This document shows, one piece after another, positions 1-6,472 of a stretch of DNA of 11,158 nt. Below the pieces are notes generated by a model. That model made no database searches and had not been told where the DNA came from. It worked only from the letters and a program-made list of their open reading frames with translations. The first letter of the stretch is position 1, and each line of letters starts with the position of its first letter. Position numbers and translations under genes: made by a program. The DNA comes from an uncultured Duganella sp. (GTDB taxonomy: Bacteria; Pseudomonadota; Gammaproteobacteria; Burkholderiales; Burkholderiaceae), in assembly GCA_946482635.1 (NCBI GenBank), contig CAMLSG010000188.1, positions 1 through 11,158 on the forward strand, in the 5' to 3' direction.

Positions 1-1093
1 TGTAGCGGAAGTTCTGCAGGAATACGTACATCACCAGGAACACCAGGGCCACCGCTTCCAGCAGGGTCTTGACCACTTCCTCGATAGAGATCTTGACGAA
101 CAGCGAGGTGTCATACGGCACGGTGTACTTCAGGCCCGGAGGGAAGTACTTCTGCAGTTCGTCCATCTTCTCGCGCACAATGGTGGCAGTGGCCAACGCA
201 TTGCCTGTCAGCGACTGCTGCACGGCGATGGCAACGAAAGGCTGGCCGTTCAGGCGTGCGCTGATGCTGTAGCTGGAGCCGCCCAGCTCCATGCGCGCCA
301 CGTCGCGCAAGCGCACCAGGGAGCCGTCGCGATTGGCGCGCAGCACGATCTTGCCGAATTCCTCGATGGACGACAGCTGGCCTGTCACCACCACGGGTGC
401 AAACCAGGCTTGGGCACGGGTGTTGGGCAGGTCGCCTACCGTGCCGCCGGCCACGTTGGCATTCTGCTGGCGGATGGCGGTGGTGACGTCGCTCATATTG
501 AGCTTGTAGCCGGTCAGCTTGTCGGGATCGACCCAGATGCGCATCGAGCGCTCGGTGCCGAACAACTGGGCCTGGCCCACGCCCGGCAGGCGCTTGATCT
601 CATTGAGCACGTTGCGCGCCAGGTAGTCGCCGATCGCGGTCGGGTCCATGCTGCCATCGGTCGAGTAGGCGCCGACGAACATCAGGATGTTCGAGCGCGC
701 CTTGTTGACTTGCACGCCTTGCTGGATCACGGCTTGCGGCAGGCGCGATTCGACGCGTTTGATGCGGTTCTGTACGTCCACCGCAGCCAGGTCCGGGTTG
801 GTCCCCGGCTGGAACGTGACGGTAATGCTGACGGAACCGCTCGAATCGCTTTGCGACTCGACGTATTGCAGGCCATCGGCGCCATTCATCTCCTGTTCGA
901 TGACGGAAGTGACCGAGTCGTCGAGTACCTGTGCGGTGGCGCCTGGGTAGGTGGCACTGACGACGATGGATGGCGGTGCGATGGTAGGGTATTGCGCCAC
1001 CGGCAGCATGGTAATCGCCAGCGCTCCACCCAGCAGGATGAAGAGGGCGATCACCCACGCAAACACGGGGCGGTCGATAAAGAACTTTGCCAT
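1..1093 (-). CDS. RND multidrug efflux permease (AcrB/HAE1 family), N-terminal part, cut by the window edge
   Basis: This is the inner-membrane proton-driven pump of a tripartite efflux system; it takes up hydrophobic or amphipathic compounds and passes them to an outer-membrane channel. About 364 codons are visible, against roughly 1040-1050 for the full family. The protein opens with MAKFFIDRPVFAWVIA, the usual HAE1 start, followed by the first transmembrane helix (about residues 9-29) and the AQYPTIAPP segment. The periplasmic porter region follows (GATAQVLDD, QNRIKRVESRLP, DYLARNVLNEIKRLPGVG). The sequence leaves the window in the second helix (LLEAVALVFLVMYVFLQNFR). The frame is open throughout. 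The start lies 12 bp after the adaptor stop codon, behind a good ribosome binding site, so the two genes form one operon. The exact orthologue (AcrB, MexB, BpeB and others) and the substrates cannot be decided here. The outer-membrane gene, if present, would lie beyond the left edge. Confidence 0.95.
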   Translation of the reverse strand, partial: MAKFFIDRPVFAWVIALFILLGGALAITMLPVAQYPTIAPPSIVVSATYPGATAQVLDDSVTSVIEQEMNGADGLQYVESQSDSSGSVSITVTFQPGTNPDLAAVDVQNRIKRVESRLPQAVIQQGVQVNKARSNILMFVGAYSTDGSMDPTAIGDYLARNVLNEIKRLPGVGQAQLFGTERSMRIWVDPDKLTGYKLNMSDVTTAIRQQNANVAGGTVGDLPNTRAQAWFAPVVVTGQLSSIEEFGKIVLRANRDGSLVRLRDVARMELGGSSYSISARLNGQPFVAIAVQQSLTGNALATATIVREKMDELQKYFPPGLKYTVPYDTSLFVKISIEEVVKTLLEAVALVFLVMYVFLQNFRY

Positions 1094-1100
1094 GTAGCGG

Positions 1101-1107
1101 CCCCTTT
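1101..1107 (-). promoter_or_regulatory. Ribosome binding site of the RND permease, overlapping the adaptor stop codon
   Basis: On the minus strand AAAGGGG lies 7 nt before the permease ATG at 1093. Its first bases are part of the TAA stop of the adaptor gene. This fixes the permease start and suggests that ribosomes finishing the adaptor can re-initiate on the permease. Confidence 0.7.
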
Positions 1108-2299
1108 ATTTGGCCGCCGGGGCGGATGCGGCAGGCGCGGCGCCCGCCGGTGCAGGGCCGGATGCCGGGCCTTTCCACGGCACCGGATTGACCGTGCCGC
1201 CGGGTTTGGTTTTCTGGAAGCCTTCCACGATGATGCGCTCGCCGCCTTTCAGGCCGGAGCTGACCACCCATTTGCCGCCCACCGCGGCATCGGCTTTCAC
1301 CGGCACCGAGCTGACCTTGTTGTCGGCGCCGACGACCAGCACCGAAGCGCCTTCCGCACCGCGCACCACGGCCTGCTGCGGTACCGTGATGGCCGATTCG
1401 TTGACGCCCTGCTCGAGGCGGGCGCGCACGTACATGCCTGGCAGCAGGGTGCGTTCAGGATTCGGGAATTCTGCGCGCATCGACACCGAGCCGCTGGATT
1501 CATCGACTGCGACATCAGAGAACAGCAGCTTGCCGGCGCGCGCATATTCCTGGCCGTCTTCGGTCAGCAGGGTGACGCGCGCCTGGTCCTTTCCCGCGCT
1601 TTTCAGCGTGCCGGCGGCAAGGGCCTGCTTGAGGCGCAGCAGCTCGGCGGAGGATTGGGTGATGGTGACGTAGATCGGGTCCAGTTGCTGGACGGTGGCC
1701 ATGGGCGTCGCTTCATTCTGGCCCACCAGCGCGCCTTCAGTGACCAGGGCGCGGCCTACGCGGCCGGAGATCGGCGCGGTAACGGTGGCATAACCCAGCG
1801 TCAGCCCGGCATTCTTGCGGGCCGCGCGTGCCGACTGCAGTTCGGCGCCGGCCTGTTTTTGCGCGGTGACAGCGTCGTCGTATTCCTGCTGGCTGACGGC
1901 CTGCGCCGCCAGCAGCGGCTTGTAGCGCCTGGCTTTCAGGTCGGCCTGCGCCAGGTTGGCCTCGGCGCGCGCGATGGCAGCATCGGCGCTTTCCACATTG
2001 GCCTGGAATTGCGCCGGATCGATACGGAACAGGACTTCACCCGCCTTGACGTCGCCGCCTTCCTTGAACACCCGCTGCAGCACGATGCCCGGCGTGCGCG
2101 CCCGCACCTGGGCAATGCGCGAGGCTTCGACGCGGCCCGGCAGCTCGTTGGTGATGGTGACTTCGCCGCTGGTGGCAGTGATGAAGGAAACAGTGGGAGG
2201 GGGCGGGGCCGCCTTGTTGGCGTCTTTTTTATCGCCGCATGCCGCAAGGGTAAGCGACAGGGCAATTGCCAGCGGCAGGGTGCGCAATACAGGTTTCAT
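1106..2299 (-). CDS. RND efflux periplasmic adaptor lipoprotein (AcrA/MexA, HlyD-type membrane fusion protein)
   Basis: This adaptor links the RND permease to an outer-membrane channel across the periplasm. The product is 397 aa, the usual size. The chosen start gives a lipoprotein signal MKPVLRTLPLAIALSLTLAAC, with lipobox LAAC and lipidated Cys21. The frame stays open 18 codons further upstream, but that extension would bury the signal peptide. A proline-rich linker follows (about 32-35), then the beta-barrel start (ELPGRVEA). The first lipoyl half is at about 62-95 (VFKEGGDVKAGEVLFRIDP), an alpha-helical hairpin at about 98-165 (alanine-rich, ARAEANLAQADLKARRYKPL), and the second lipoyl half at about 168-200 (YATVTAPISGRVG). 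Beta-barrel and membrane-proximal domains complete it. The tail is a low-complexity Ala/Pro stretch. It is the first gene of the operon with the permease. No regulator gene is adjacent; tal lies upstream in the same direction, behind a terminator. Confidence 0.95.
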   Translation of the reverse strand: MKPVLRTLPLAIALSLTLAACGDKKDANKAAPPPPTVSFITATSGEVTITNELPGRVEASRIAQVRARTPGIVLQRVFKEGGDVKAGEVLFRIDPAQFQANVESADAAIARAEANLAQADLKARRYKPLLAAQAVSQQEYDDAVTAQKQAGAELQSARAARKNAGLTLGYATVTAPISGRVGRALVTEGALVGQNEATPMATVQQLDPIYVTITQSSAELLRLKQALAAGTLKSAGKDQARVTLLTEDGQEYARAGKLLFSDVAVDESSGSVSMRAEFPNPERTLLPGMYVRARLEQGVNESAITVPQQAVVRGAEGASVLVVGADNKVSSVPVKADAAVGGKWVVSSGLKGGERIIVEGFQKTKPGGTVNPVPWKGPASGPAPAGAAPAASAPAAK

Positions 2300-2337
2300 T
2301 GGCGTCTCTTGTTGGGGAGTGGGACTGCGCCGAAAAT

Positions 2338-2370
2338 TGTATAACACTGTCAATTGTAACGTTTTGTACA
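2338..2370 (-). promoter_or_regulatory. Candidate efflux operon promoter and TetR-type operator
   Basis: The gap between the tal terminator and the adaptor gene contains a 33-bp imperfect inverted repeat. Its ends read TGTATAACAC at 2338 and GTTTTGTACA ending at 2370; the outer ten positions match at eight of ten. On the minus strand a good -10 hexamer, TACAAT, lies inside the repeat's downstream end (2341-2336), but no convincing -35 sits 16-18 bp before it. Long TGTA...TACA repeats over the promoter are typical of operators for AcrR/TtgR-type repressors of RND operons. That function is inference here, because no repressor gene is in the window. Confidence 0.35.
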
Positions 2371-2384
2371 GGCCAAAATAACAA

Positions 2385-2408
2385 AAAAGGACGCCGAAGC
2401 GTCCTTTT
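2385..2408 (-). terminator. Rho-independent terminator of tal
   Basis: A perfect 10-bp stem (2385-2394 with 2399-2408) has a 4-nt loop that reads TTCG on the minus strand, an extra-stable tetraloop. In the minus direction the stem is followed by an uninterrupted T run. It begins 20 bp after the tal stop codon. It should insulate the efflux operon from tal transcription. The A-rich upstream side would also give a T-run on the plus strand, but no gene reads into it from that side. Confidence 0.9.
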
Positions 2409-2428
2409 CTGCCGTGAAACAGCGGCGT

Positions 2429-3358
2429 TTAACGCATTGCCGAGATCATCTGCTTCAGCTTGTTCGAGTCGGCCACGAAGGCGCGGATGCCTTCGGCCAG
2501 CTTTTCGGTTGCCATCGCGTCTTCATTCAGCATGAAGCGGAAGGTTTTCTCATCCATGGCGATTTTGACAGCGGTGCCGGTATCGGCCGGCGACAGCTTG
2601 CGCTCCACCGGCGCCTGGGTGTCGGCCAGCTTTTGCAGCAGGTCGGGCGAAATGGTCAGCAGGTCGCAGCCGGCCAGTTCCAGGATCTGGCTGGTGTTGC
2701 GGAAGGAGGCGCCCATCACTTCGGTCTTGTAGCCGAACTTGCGGTAGTAGTTGTAGATGCGCTTGACCGATTGCACGCCCGGATCTTCCGCGCCCTGGTA
2801 GTCGATGCCGGTGGACTTCTTGAACCAGTCGTAGATACGGCCGACGAACGGGGAAATCAGCTGCGAACCCGCTTCGGCGCAGGCGATAGCCTGGCACAGC
2901 GAGAACAGCAGGGTCATATTGGTGCGGATGCCTTCCTTCTCCAGCTGTTCGGAAGCGCGGATGCCTTCCCAGGTGGAGGCGATCTTGATCAGCACGCGCT
3001 CTCGTGGAATGCCGGCTTGTTCGTACAGGGCGATCAGCTCGCGGCCCTTGGCCACGTTGCCGGCCACGTCGAAGGACAGGGCGGCATCGATTTCGGTCGA
3101 AACGCGGCCAGGAACGTACTTCAGGATTTCGGTGCCGAAGGCGATCAGCAGCTTGTCGATGATTTCGCCGGTGGTGGCATTCGGATTGTCGCGCACGGCC
3201 TTTTCCAGCAGCGGCTTGTATTCATCCTTCTGCACCGCCTTCAGGATCAGCGATGGATTGGTGGTCGCGTCTTGCGGCGCATACGCCTTGATCGACTGGA
3301 AATCGCCGGTGTCGGCAACAACGGTAGTGTATTGCTTGAGCTGTTCGAGCTGATTCAT
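2429..3358 (-). CDS. tal: Transaldolase
   Basis: Transaldolase moves a dihydroxyacetone unit from sedoheptulose 7-phosphate to glyceraldehyde 3-phosphate in the non-oxidative pentose phosphate pathway, in the cytosol. At 309 aa it is close to E. coli TalB (317 aa) and belongs to the classical TalA/TalB subfamily. Visible active-site features are Asp16 in VVADTGD, Asn34 in DATTNPS, Glu89 in VSTEIDA, and the Schiff-base Lys125 in [20 protein letters not shown] (about 146-153) and [10 protein letters not shown] follow as in the family. The start has AGGA 5 nt upstream. A strong terminator follows the stop, so tal looks monocistronic at its 3' end. It relates metabolically to zwf and pgi in this window but is not in their operon. 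Confidence 0.97.
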   Translation of the reverse strand: MNQLEQLKQYTTVVADTGDFQSIKAYAPQDATTNPSLILKAVQKDEYKPLLEKAVRDNPNATTGEIIDKLLIAFGTEILKYVPGRVSTEIDAALSFDVAGNVAKGRELIALYEQAGIPRERVLIKIASTWEGIRASEQLEKEGIRTNMTLLFSLCQAIACAEAGSQLISPFVGRIYDWFKKSTGIDYQGAEDPGVQSVKRIYNYYRKFGYKTEVMGASFRNTSQILELAGCDLLTISPDLLQKLADTQAPVERKLSPADTGTAVKIAMDEKTFRFMLNEDAMATEKLAEGIRAFVADSNKLKQMISAMR

Positions 3359-3421
3359 TGCAGTCCTGGTACGTGAGGGACGAAAAAAACCTATTGTACT
3401 AAATCGGCGCGGCCCGCCATG

Positions 3422-3449
3422 TTGCGTTTACAATGGGGACTATTAGTAT
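3422..3449 (+). promoter_or_regulatory. Weak candidate promoter for the small membrane protein
   Basis: The 119-bp gap between tal and the membrane protein gene is AT-richer than its surroundings and must hold divergent promoters. On the plus strand TTGCGT (3422-3427) and TAGTAT (3444-3449) are 16 bp apart, matching the sigma-70 hexamers only partly. For tal on the minus strand I see a TACAAT hexamer but no matching -35. Confidence 0.3.
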
Positions 3450-3465
3450 TCTCATATTTTGGTCT

Positions 3466-3471
3466 GAGGAG
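3466..3471 (+). promoter_or_regulatory. Ribosome binding site fixing the membrane protein start
   Basis: GAGGAG lies 6 nt before the ATG at 3478. An in-frame ATG at 3433 has no such site and would add a polar stretch in front of the first membrane helix, so 3478 is preferred. Confidence 0.75.
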
Positions 3472-3477
3472 TTAGCC

Positions 3478-3852
3478 ATGATCCTGGCAATTGTTGGAGC
3501 GCTGCTGCTGGCGCTGGGCCTGTTTTCCGGCGCCGCGCTGGTGCTGGCCCAACTGGGCGTGGGCGGATTGGCAGCCGGTGTTTCGCTGTGGCTGATGTTC
3601 CCGCTGTTTAGCGTGACAGGCTATCTTTTGTTTGCCACCGGCGCGCGCGTGGCCAATTTCCGCGCGCTGTCGTTTGCCGTGTCGATCGCCTTGCTGCTGC
3701 TGGCCCTCGGCTGCGCGGCAGCCCTGGTGGCCGATGCTACCGCGCTGATGGCGCTGCACGGCGGTACCGGTGCGTTGTGGTATGTGCTGCTGATTGCCGG
3801 TGTGCTGGGCGCAACCGGCGCTGCTTCGCATGGAAGGGTGGCGACGCAGTAA
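3478..3852 (+). CDS. Small four-helix integral membrane protein, function unknown
   Basis: I do not recognise a family. The product is 124 aa and almost entirely hydrophobic. Four likely membrane segments lie at about residues 2-24 (ILAIVGALLLALGLFSGAAL), 28-53, 63-86 (SFAVSIALLLLALGCAAALV) and 98-115 (GALWYVLLIAGVLGATG). Loops are short: the second is basic (GARVANFRAL), the third carries an acidic residue and a histidine, and the C-terminus is short and polar. No catalytic motif or conserved charged residue inside a helix is visible. The gene is preceded by a good ribosome binding site and ends 15 bp before the DadA-like gene on the same strand, so the two are probably co-transcribed. Whether it helps transport a substrate of that dehydrogenase is only a guess from position. 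Confidence 0.85.
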   Translation: MILAIVGALLLALGLFSGAALVLAQLGVGGLAAGVSLWLMFPLFSVTGYLLFATGARVANFRALSFAVSIALLLLALGCAAALVADATALMALHGGTGALWYVLLIAGVLGATGAASHGRVATQ

Positions 3853-3867
3853 TCGCGCAATCCCTTC

Positions 3868-5100
3868 ATGAAATCAGTCGCAGTTATCGGCGGCGGCATC
3901 ACCGGCGTCACGACAGCTTATGCGCTGGCGCGCCGCGGCCTGCAGGTCACCTTGTTCGAGCGCCATCGTTATCCGGCCATGGAGACCTCCTTTGCCAATG
4001 GCGGCCAGTTGTCGGCCTCCCACGCCGAAGCATGGAATAGCTGGGGCACGGTGGGAAAAGGCGTGCAGTGGATGCTGCGCGGCGATGCGCCCCTGCTGGT
4101 CAGCCCCAAGCCGAGCTGGCATAAACTGTCGTGGTTTGCCGAATTCATGGCTGCCATTCCCCGCTACGAAGCCAACACCATCGCCAGCACGAGGCTGGCC
4201 ATTGCCGCGCGCGAGCACCTGTTTGGCTGGGCGCGCGAGGAGGGCATTGATTTCGACGAACGGCACGAAGGCATCCTGCACATCTACCGCGACAAGGCAG
4301 GCTTCGACCATGCGGCAAAGGTAACCAGCCTGCTGGCGCGGGGCGGCCTGCAGCGGCGCGCAGTGACACCGCAGGAAATGCGCGCCATCGAGCCCACCCT
4401 GGAAGGGCAGTTCTACGGCGGCTTCTTCACCGAGAGCGACAGCACGGGCGACATCCACAAATATACCGTGGGCCTGGCGCAGGCAGCCGAAGCGCGCGGC
4501 GCGCATATGGTGTGCGGCGCGGAAGTGCGCGGCCTGGATGCGAAAGAGCATGGGGCGCGGGTCGTGTACGCGCAGGATGGTGCGGAGCGGGAAAAGCGTT
4601 TTGACGCGCTGGTGGTCTGCGCCGGCACGGCCAGCCGTGAATTTGCCGCCATGCTGGGCGACCGCGTCAACGTCTACCCGGTAAAAGGCTATTCGATCAC
4701 GGTGATGCTGGAGGATGGGCAAAGCCGCGCCGCCGCGCCGACCGTCAGCCTGGTGGACGACGCCACCAAGCTGGTAAGCAGCCGCCTTGGCGACAATCGC
4801 TTCCGCGTGGCCGGTACGGCGGAGTTCAATGGCTTTAACCGCGACATTCGCGCCGACCGCATCGCGCCGCTGGTGAACTGGGTGCAGCAGTGCTTCCCCG
4901 GCGTCTGCACGCGCCAGGTAGTGCCGTGGGCTGGCTTGCGCCCGATGATGCCGGACCTGATGCCGCGCGTTGGCGCGGGCAAGCGTCCCGGCGTGTTTTA
5001 CAACACCGGCCATGGCCACCTGGGTTGGACCATGTCGGCGGCTACTGCTGAGCTAATTGCAAGCCTGGTGCAGCGCGATCGCGCACTGTTGGCGGCTTGA
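3868..5100 (+). CDS. dadA: FAD-dependent D-amino acid dehydrogenase, DadA type
   Basis: Members of this DAO-fold family oxidise D-amino acids to 2-oxo acids and ammonia, passing electrons to the respiratory chain from the inner face of the membrane. The 410-aa protein is near the usual 415-435. It starts with a Rossmann FAD motif, VAVIGGGITGVTTAYALA (GGGITG at 8-13), with the ribose-binding Glu31 in TLFER. Next comes the DadA-like ETSFANGGQLS (39-49). Later come VVCAGTASREF, VYPVKGYSITV and WAGLRPMMPD, and the C-terminal FAD-contact segment NTGHGHLGWTMS (about 379-390). No strong ribosome binding site precedes the start; the close upstream stop at 3852 suggests coupling to the membrane protein gene. 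The usual companions alr (racemase) and an Lrp-type regulator are absent, so this may be a paralogue with a different amine substrate rather than the catabolic DadA. Confidence 0.85.
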   Translation: MKSVAVIGGGITGVTTAYALARRGLQVTLFERHRYPAMETSFANGGQLSASHAEAWNSWGTVGKGVQWMLRGDAPLLVSPKPSWHKLSWFAEFMAAIPRYEANTIASTRLAIAAREHLFGWAREEGIDFDERHEGILHIYRDKAGFDHAAKVTSLLARGGLQRRAVTPQEMRAIEPTLEGQFYGGFFTESDSTGDIHKYTVGLAQAAEARGAHMVCGAEVRGLDAKEHGARVVYAQDGAEREKRFDALVVCAGTASREFAAMLGDRVNVYPVKGYSITVMLEDGQSRAAAPTVSLVDDATKLVSSRLGDNRFRVAGTAEFNGFNRDIRADRIAPLVNWVQQCFPGVCTRQVVPWAGLRPMMPDLMPRVGAGKRPGVFYNTGHGHLGWTMSAATAELIASLVQRDRALLAA

Positions 5101-5124
5101 CTGGACAGCGCGGCAGGATAGTCT
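5097..5124 (+). promoter_or_regulatory. Possible promoter of the DUF4242 gene
   Basis: TTGACT (5097-5102) overlaps the dadA stop codon and is followed 16 bp later by TAGTCT (5119-5124). The -35 is good and the -10 poor. The 77-bp gap leaves room for a separate transcript, but read-through from dadA is equally possible. Confidence 0.25.
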
Positions 5125-5163
5125 ATGGTGAAGATTGGCGGCCCGGCCGCGAATCAGGGAACC

Positions 5164-5169
5164 AAGGAG
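5164..5169 (+). promoter_or_regulatory. Ribosome binding site fixing the DUF4242 protein start
   Basis: AAGGAG is 8 nt before the ATG at 5178. The frame is open back to an ATG at 5097, but that extension lacks a site and is low-complexity and polar, so the 91-aa form is preferred. Confidence 0.8.
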
Positions 5170-5177
5170 AGACCATC

Positions 5178-5453
5178 ATGCCACGCTATATTGTTGAGCG
5201 CACTTTCCCCGAAGGCTTGCACATTCCTGTCACCGCAGACGGCGCCAAGGCCTGCGAGATGGTGATCGGAACCAATGCCCGCAGCGGCGTCACCTGGATC
5301 CACTCCTACGTGAGCGACGACTTGCGCAAGACATACTGCCTGTATGAAGCGCCCTCGCCGGAAGCCATCCGCGAGACGGCGGAAATGAACCACCTGCCGG
5401 TGGATAAGATCACGCAGGTGACGGCGCTCGATCCCTATTTCTACAAGGGCTAG
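5178..5453 (+). CDS. DUF4242-type small protein (similar to the SCO4226 nickel-binding family)
   Basis: The product is a 91-aa soluble protein with no signal peptide. It begins MPRYIVERTFPEGL and carries the features I associate with DUF4242: a central WIHSYVS strand (40-46), KTYCLYEAPSPEAIRE (51-66), and a C-terminal NHLPVDKITQVTALDP. The family has a ferredoxin-like alpha/beta fold, and one member, Streptomyces SCO4226, binds nickel. Possible ligands here are His15, Cys26, His42, Cys54 and His72, but I cannot say which are conserved. The biological role of the family is poorly known. It lies 77 bp after the DadA-like gene on the same strand and ends 5 bp before the stop of the opposing cyclase gene. 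Confidence 0.85.
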   Translation: MPRYIVERTFPEGLHIPVTADGAKACEMVIGTNARSGVTWIHSYVSDDLRKTYCLYEAPSPEAIRETAEMNHLPVDKITQVTALDPYFYKG

Positions 5454-5458
5454 CCTGG

Positions 5459-6400
5459 CTACCCGACGATCACGCGGTTGCGGCCTTCGCGCTTGGCGGT
5501 GTAGAGCGCGCGGTCGGCCGCTTCCAGCAGCGATTTGGCGTCGCTCAGGCGCTCTTTGTCGAAACTGGCCACACCGATGCTCAGGGTGACGTGCGGATGC
5601 ACGGCCTTGGGAGCGTGCGCCATGTTCAGCGACTCCACATGGGCGCGGATTACTTCCGCGTGTTGCGCCGCCTGTTCGGGCGCGGTGTCCGGCAGGATGG
5701 CGGCAAATTCCTCGCCGCCGTAGCGCGCCGCCAGGTCGGCCGGCCGTTGCAGGCGCGATGCGAAGGCTTCCGCCACCATGGTCAGGCAGGCATCGCCCTG
5801 CTGGTGGCCGAAATGATCGTTGTAAGCCTTGAAGGAATCGATATCCATCAGCAGCAGCGACAGGCTGGCGCCCTGGCGCTGCGCTCGGCGCAATTCGCGG
5901 TCCAGCGCGACGTCGAAATGGCGGCGGTTGGCGATGCCGGTCAGGCCGTCCACATAGGACTGCGCGCGCAGCGCTTCGGCCTGGCCGCGCAACTGGCGTT
6001 CACGGCCCACGGTGTTGCTGACGTCCGCCACCTCGACCAGGCAAAAGCGCTCCTTGCCTTCGTTGAAGGGCGTCAGCGTAACGGCTTGCTCGATGCGTTC
6101 GCCGCCCCAGGTGCCGGCGGCAAACAACGGGAAGGGCGTGCGGTCCTGGTTCTGCGGCAGCACGGACGGCAGGTTATTGGCCAGCGCCGTATGGAGCGAC
6201 TGCTCGATGCGCTTGCCGGACAGTTCGGGAAATGCTTCCACGAGGGTCAGCCCCTGCACGCGGGACGCCGCCATGCCGGAACGGCTGGCCAGCCATTGAT
6301 TCCAGAAGATGATGCGCTGGTCGGCGTCCAGCACCATCAAACCGAGGTTTGCGAGGCCTAAAACGCGGCCATATAGTGTTGATTCTTGCATGAAAGGCAT
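5459..6400 (-). CDS. PAS-GGDEF diguanylate cyclase
   Basis: This cytosolic signalling enzyme should make cyclic di-GMP from two GTP. The 313-aa protein has no membrane segment. Residues about 10-130 look like a PAS sensor (LGLANLGLMVLDADQRIIFWN, then VTLTPFNEGKERFCLVEVADVS). A short helical linker (RERQLRGQAEALRAQ) leads into the GGDEF domain from about 148: DGLTGIANRRHFD, LLMDIDSFKAYNDHFGHQQGD, active-site GGEEF (228-232) and TLSIGVAS. The inhibitory I-site RPAD (219-222) lies exactly five residues before GGEEF, so it is probably both active and product-inhibited. No EAL domain is present. The much longer open frame upstream to 6826 runs over the divergent secreted-protein gene and is not coding. 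ATGs at 6400 and 6391 are both possible; neither has a ribosome binding site, and 6391 would suit a leaderless start. The PAS ligand is unknown. Confidence 0.93.
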   Translation of the reverse strand: MPFMQESTLYGRVLGLANLGLMVLDADQRIIFWNQWLASRSGMAASRVQGLTLVEAFPELSGKRIEQSLHTALANNLPSVLPQNQDRTPFPLFAAGTWGGERIEQAVTLTPFNEGKERFCLVEVADVSNTVGRERQLRGQAEALRAQSYVDGLTGIANRRHFDVALDRELRRAQRQGASLSLLLMDIDSFKAYNDHFGHQQGDACLTMVAEAFASRLQRPADLAARYGGEEFAAILPDTAPEQAAQHAEVIRAHVESLNMAHAPKAVHPHVTLSIGVASFDKERLSDAKSLLEAADRALYTAKREGRNRVIVG

Positions 6401-6404
6401 TATA
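6399..6404 (-). promoter_or_regulatory. Possible -10 element of the diguanylate cyclase gene
   Basis: On the minus strand a perfect TATAAT occupies 6404-6399 and overlaps the ATG at 6400. Transcription from it would begin near 6392, essentially at the in-frame ATG at 6391. No good -35 lies 16-18 bp upstream, so this is tentative. Confidence 0.3.
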
Positions 6405-6436
6405 TGGATTTTAGAGTTTTGCGTCGGATTTTCGTG

Positions 6437-6466
6437 TTGAGTGATTGCTCTACAGAAAAATATAAT
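6437..6466 (+). promoter_or_regulatory. Sigma-70 promoter of the secreted protein gene
   Basis: TTGAGT (6437-6442) and a perfect TATAAT (6461-6466) are separated by 18 bp. The -10 ends only 6 nt before the ATG at 6473, so the predicted transcript start falls on or next to the start codon and leaves no room for a Shine-Dalgarno site. Confidence 0.65.
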
Positions 6467-6472
6467 ACCGGT

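Noticed and set aside
410..2344. A 644-codon plus-strand frame antisense to the efflux genes
   Set aside because: Same kind of codon-bias shadow; the minus strand carries clear RND permease and adaptor proteins through the same bases.
3874..5019. A 381-codon minus-strand frame opposite the DadA-like gene
   Set aside because: The composition is shadow-like and the plus strand has complete FAD-enzyme motifs.
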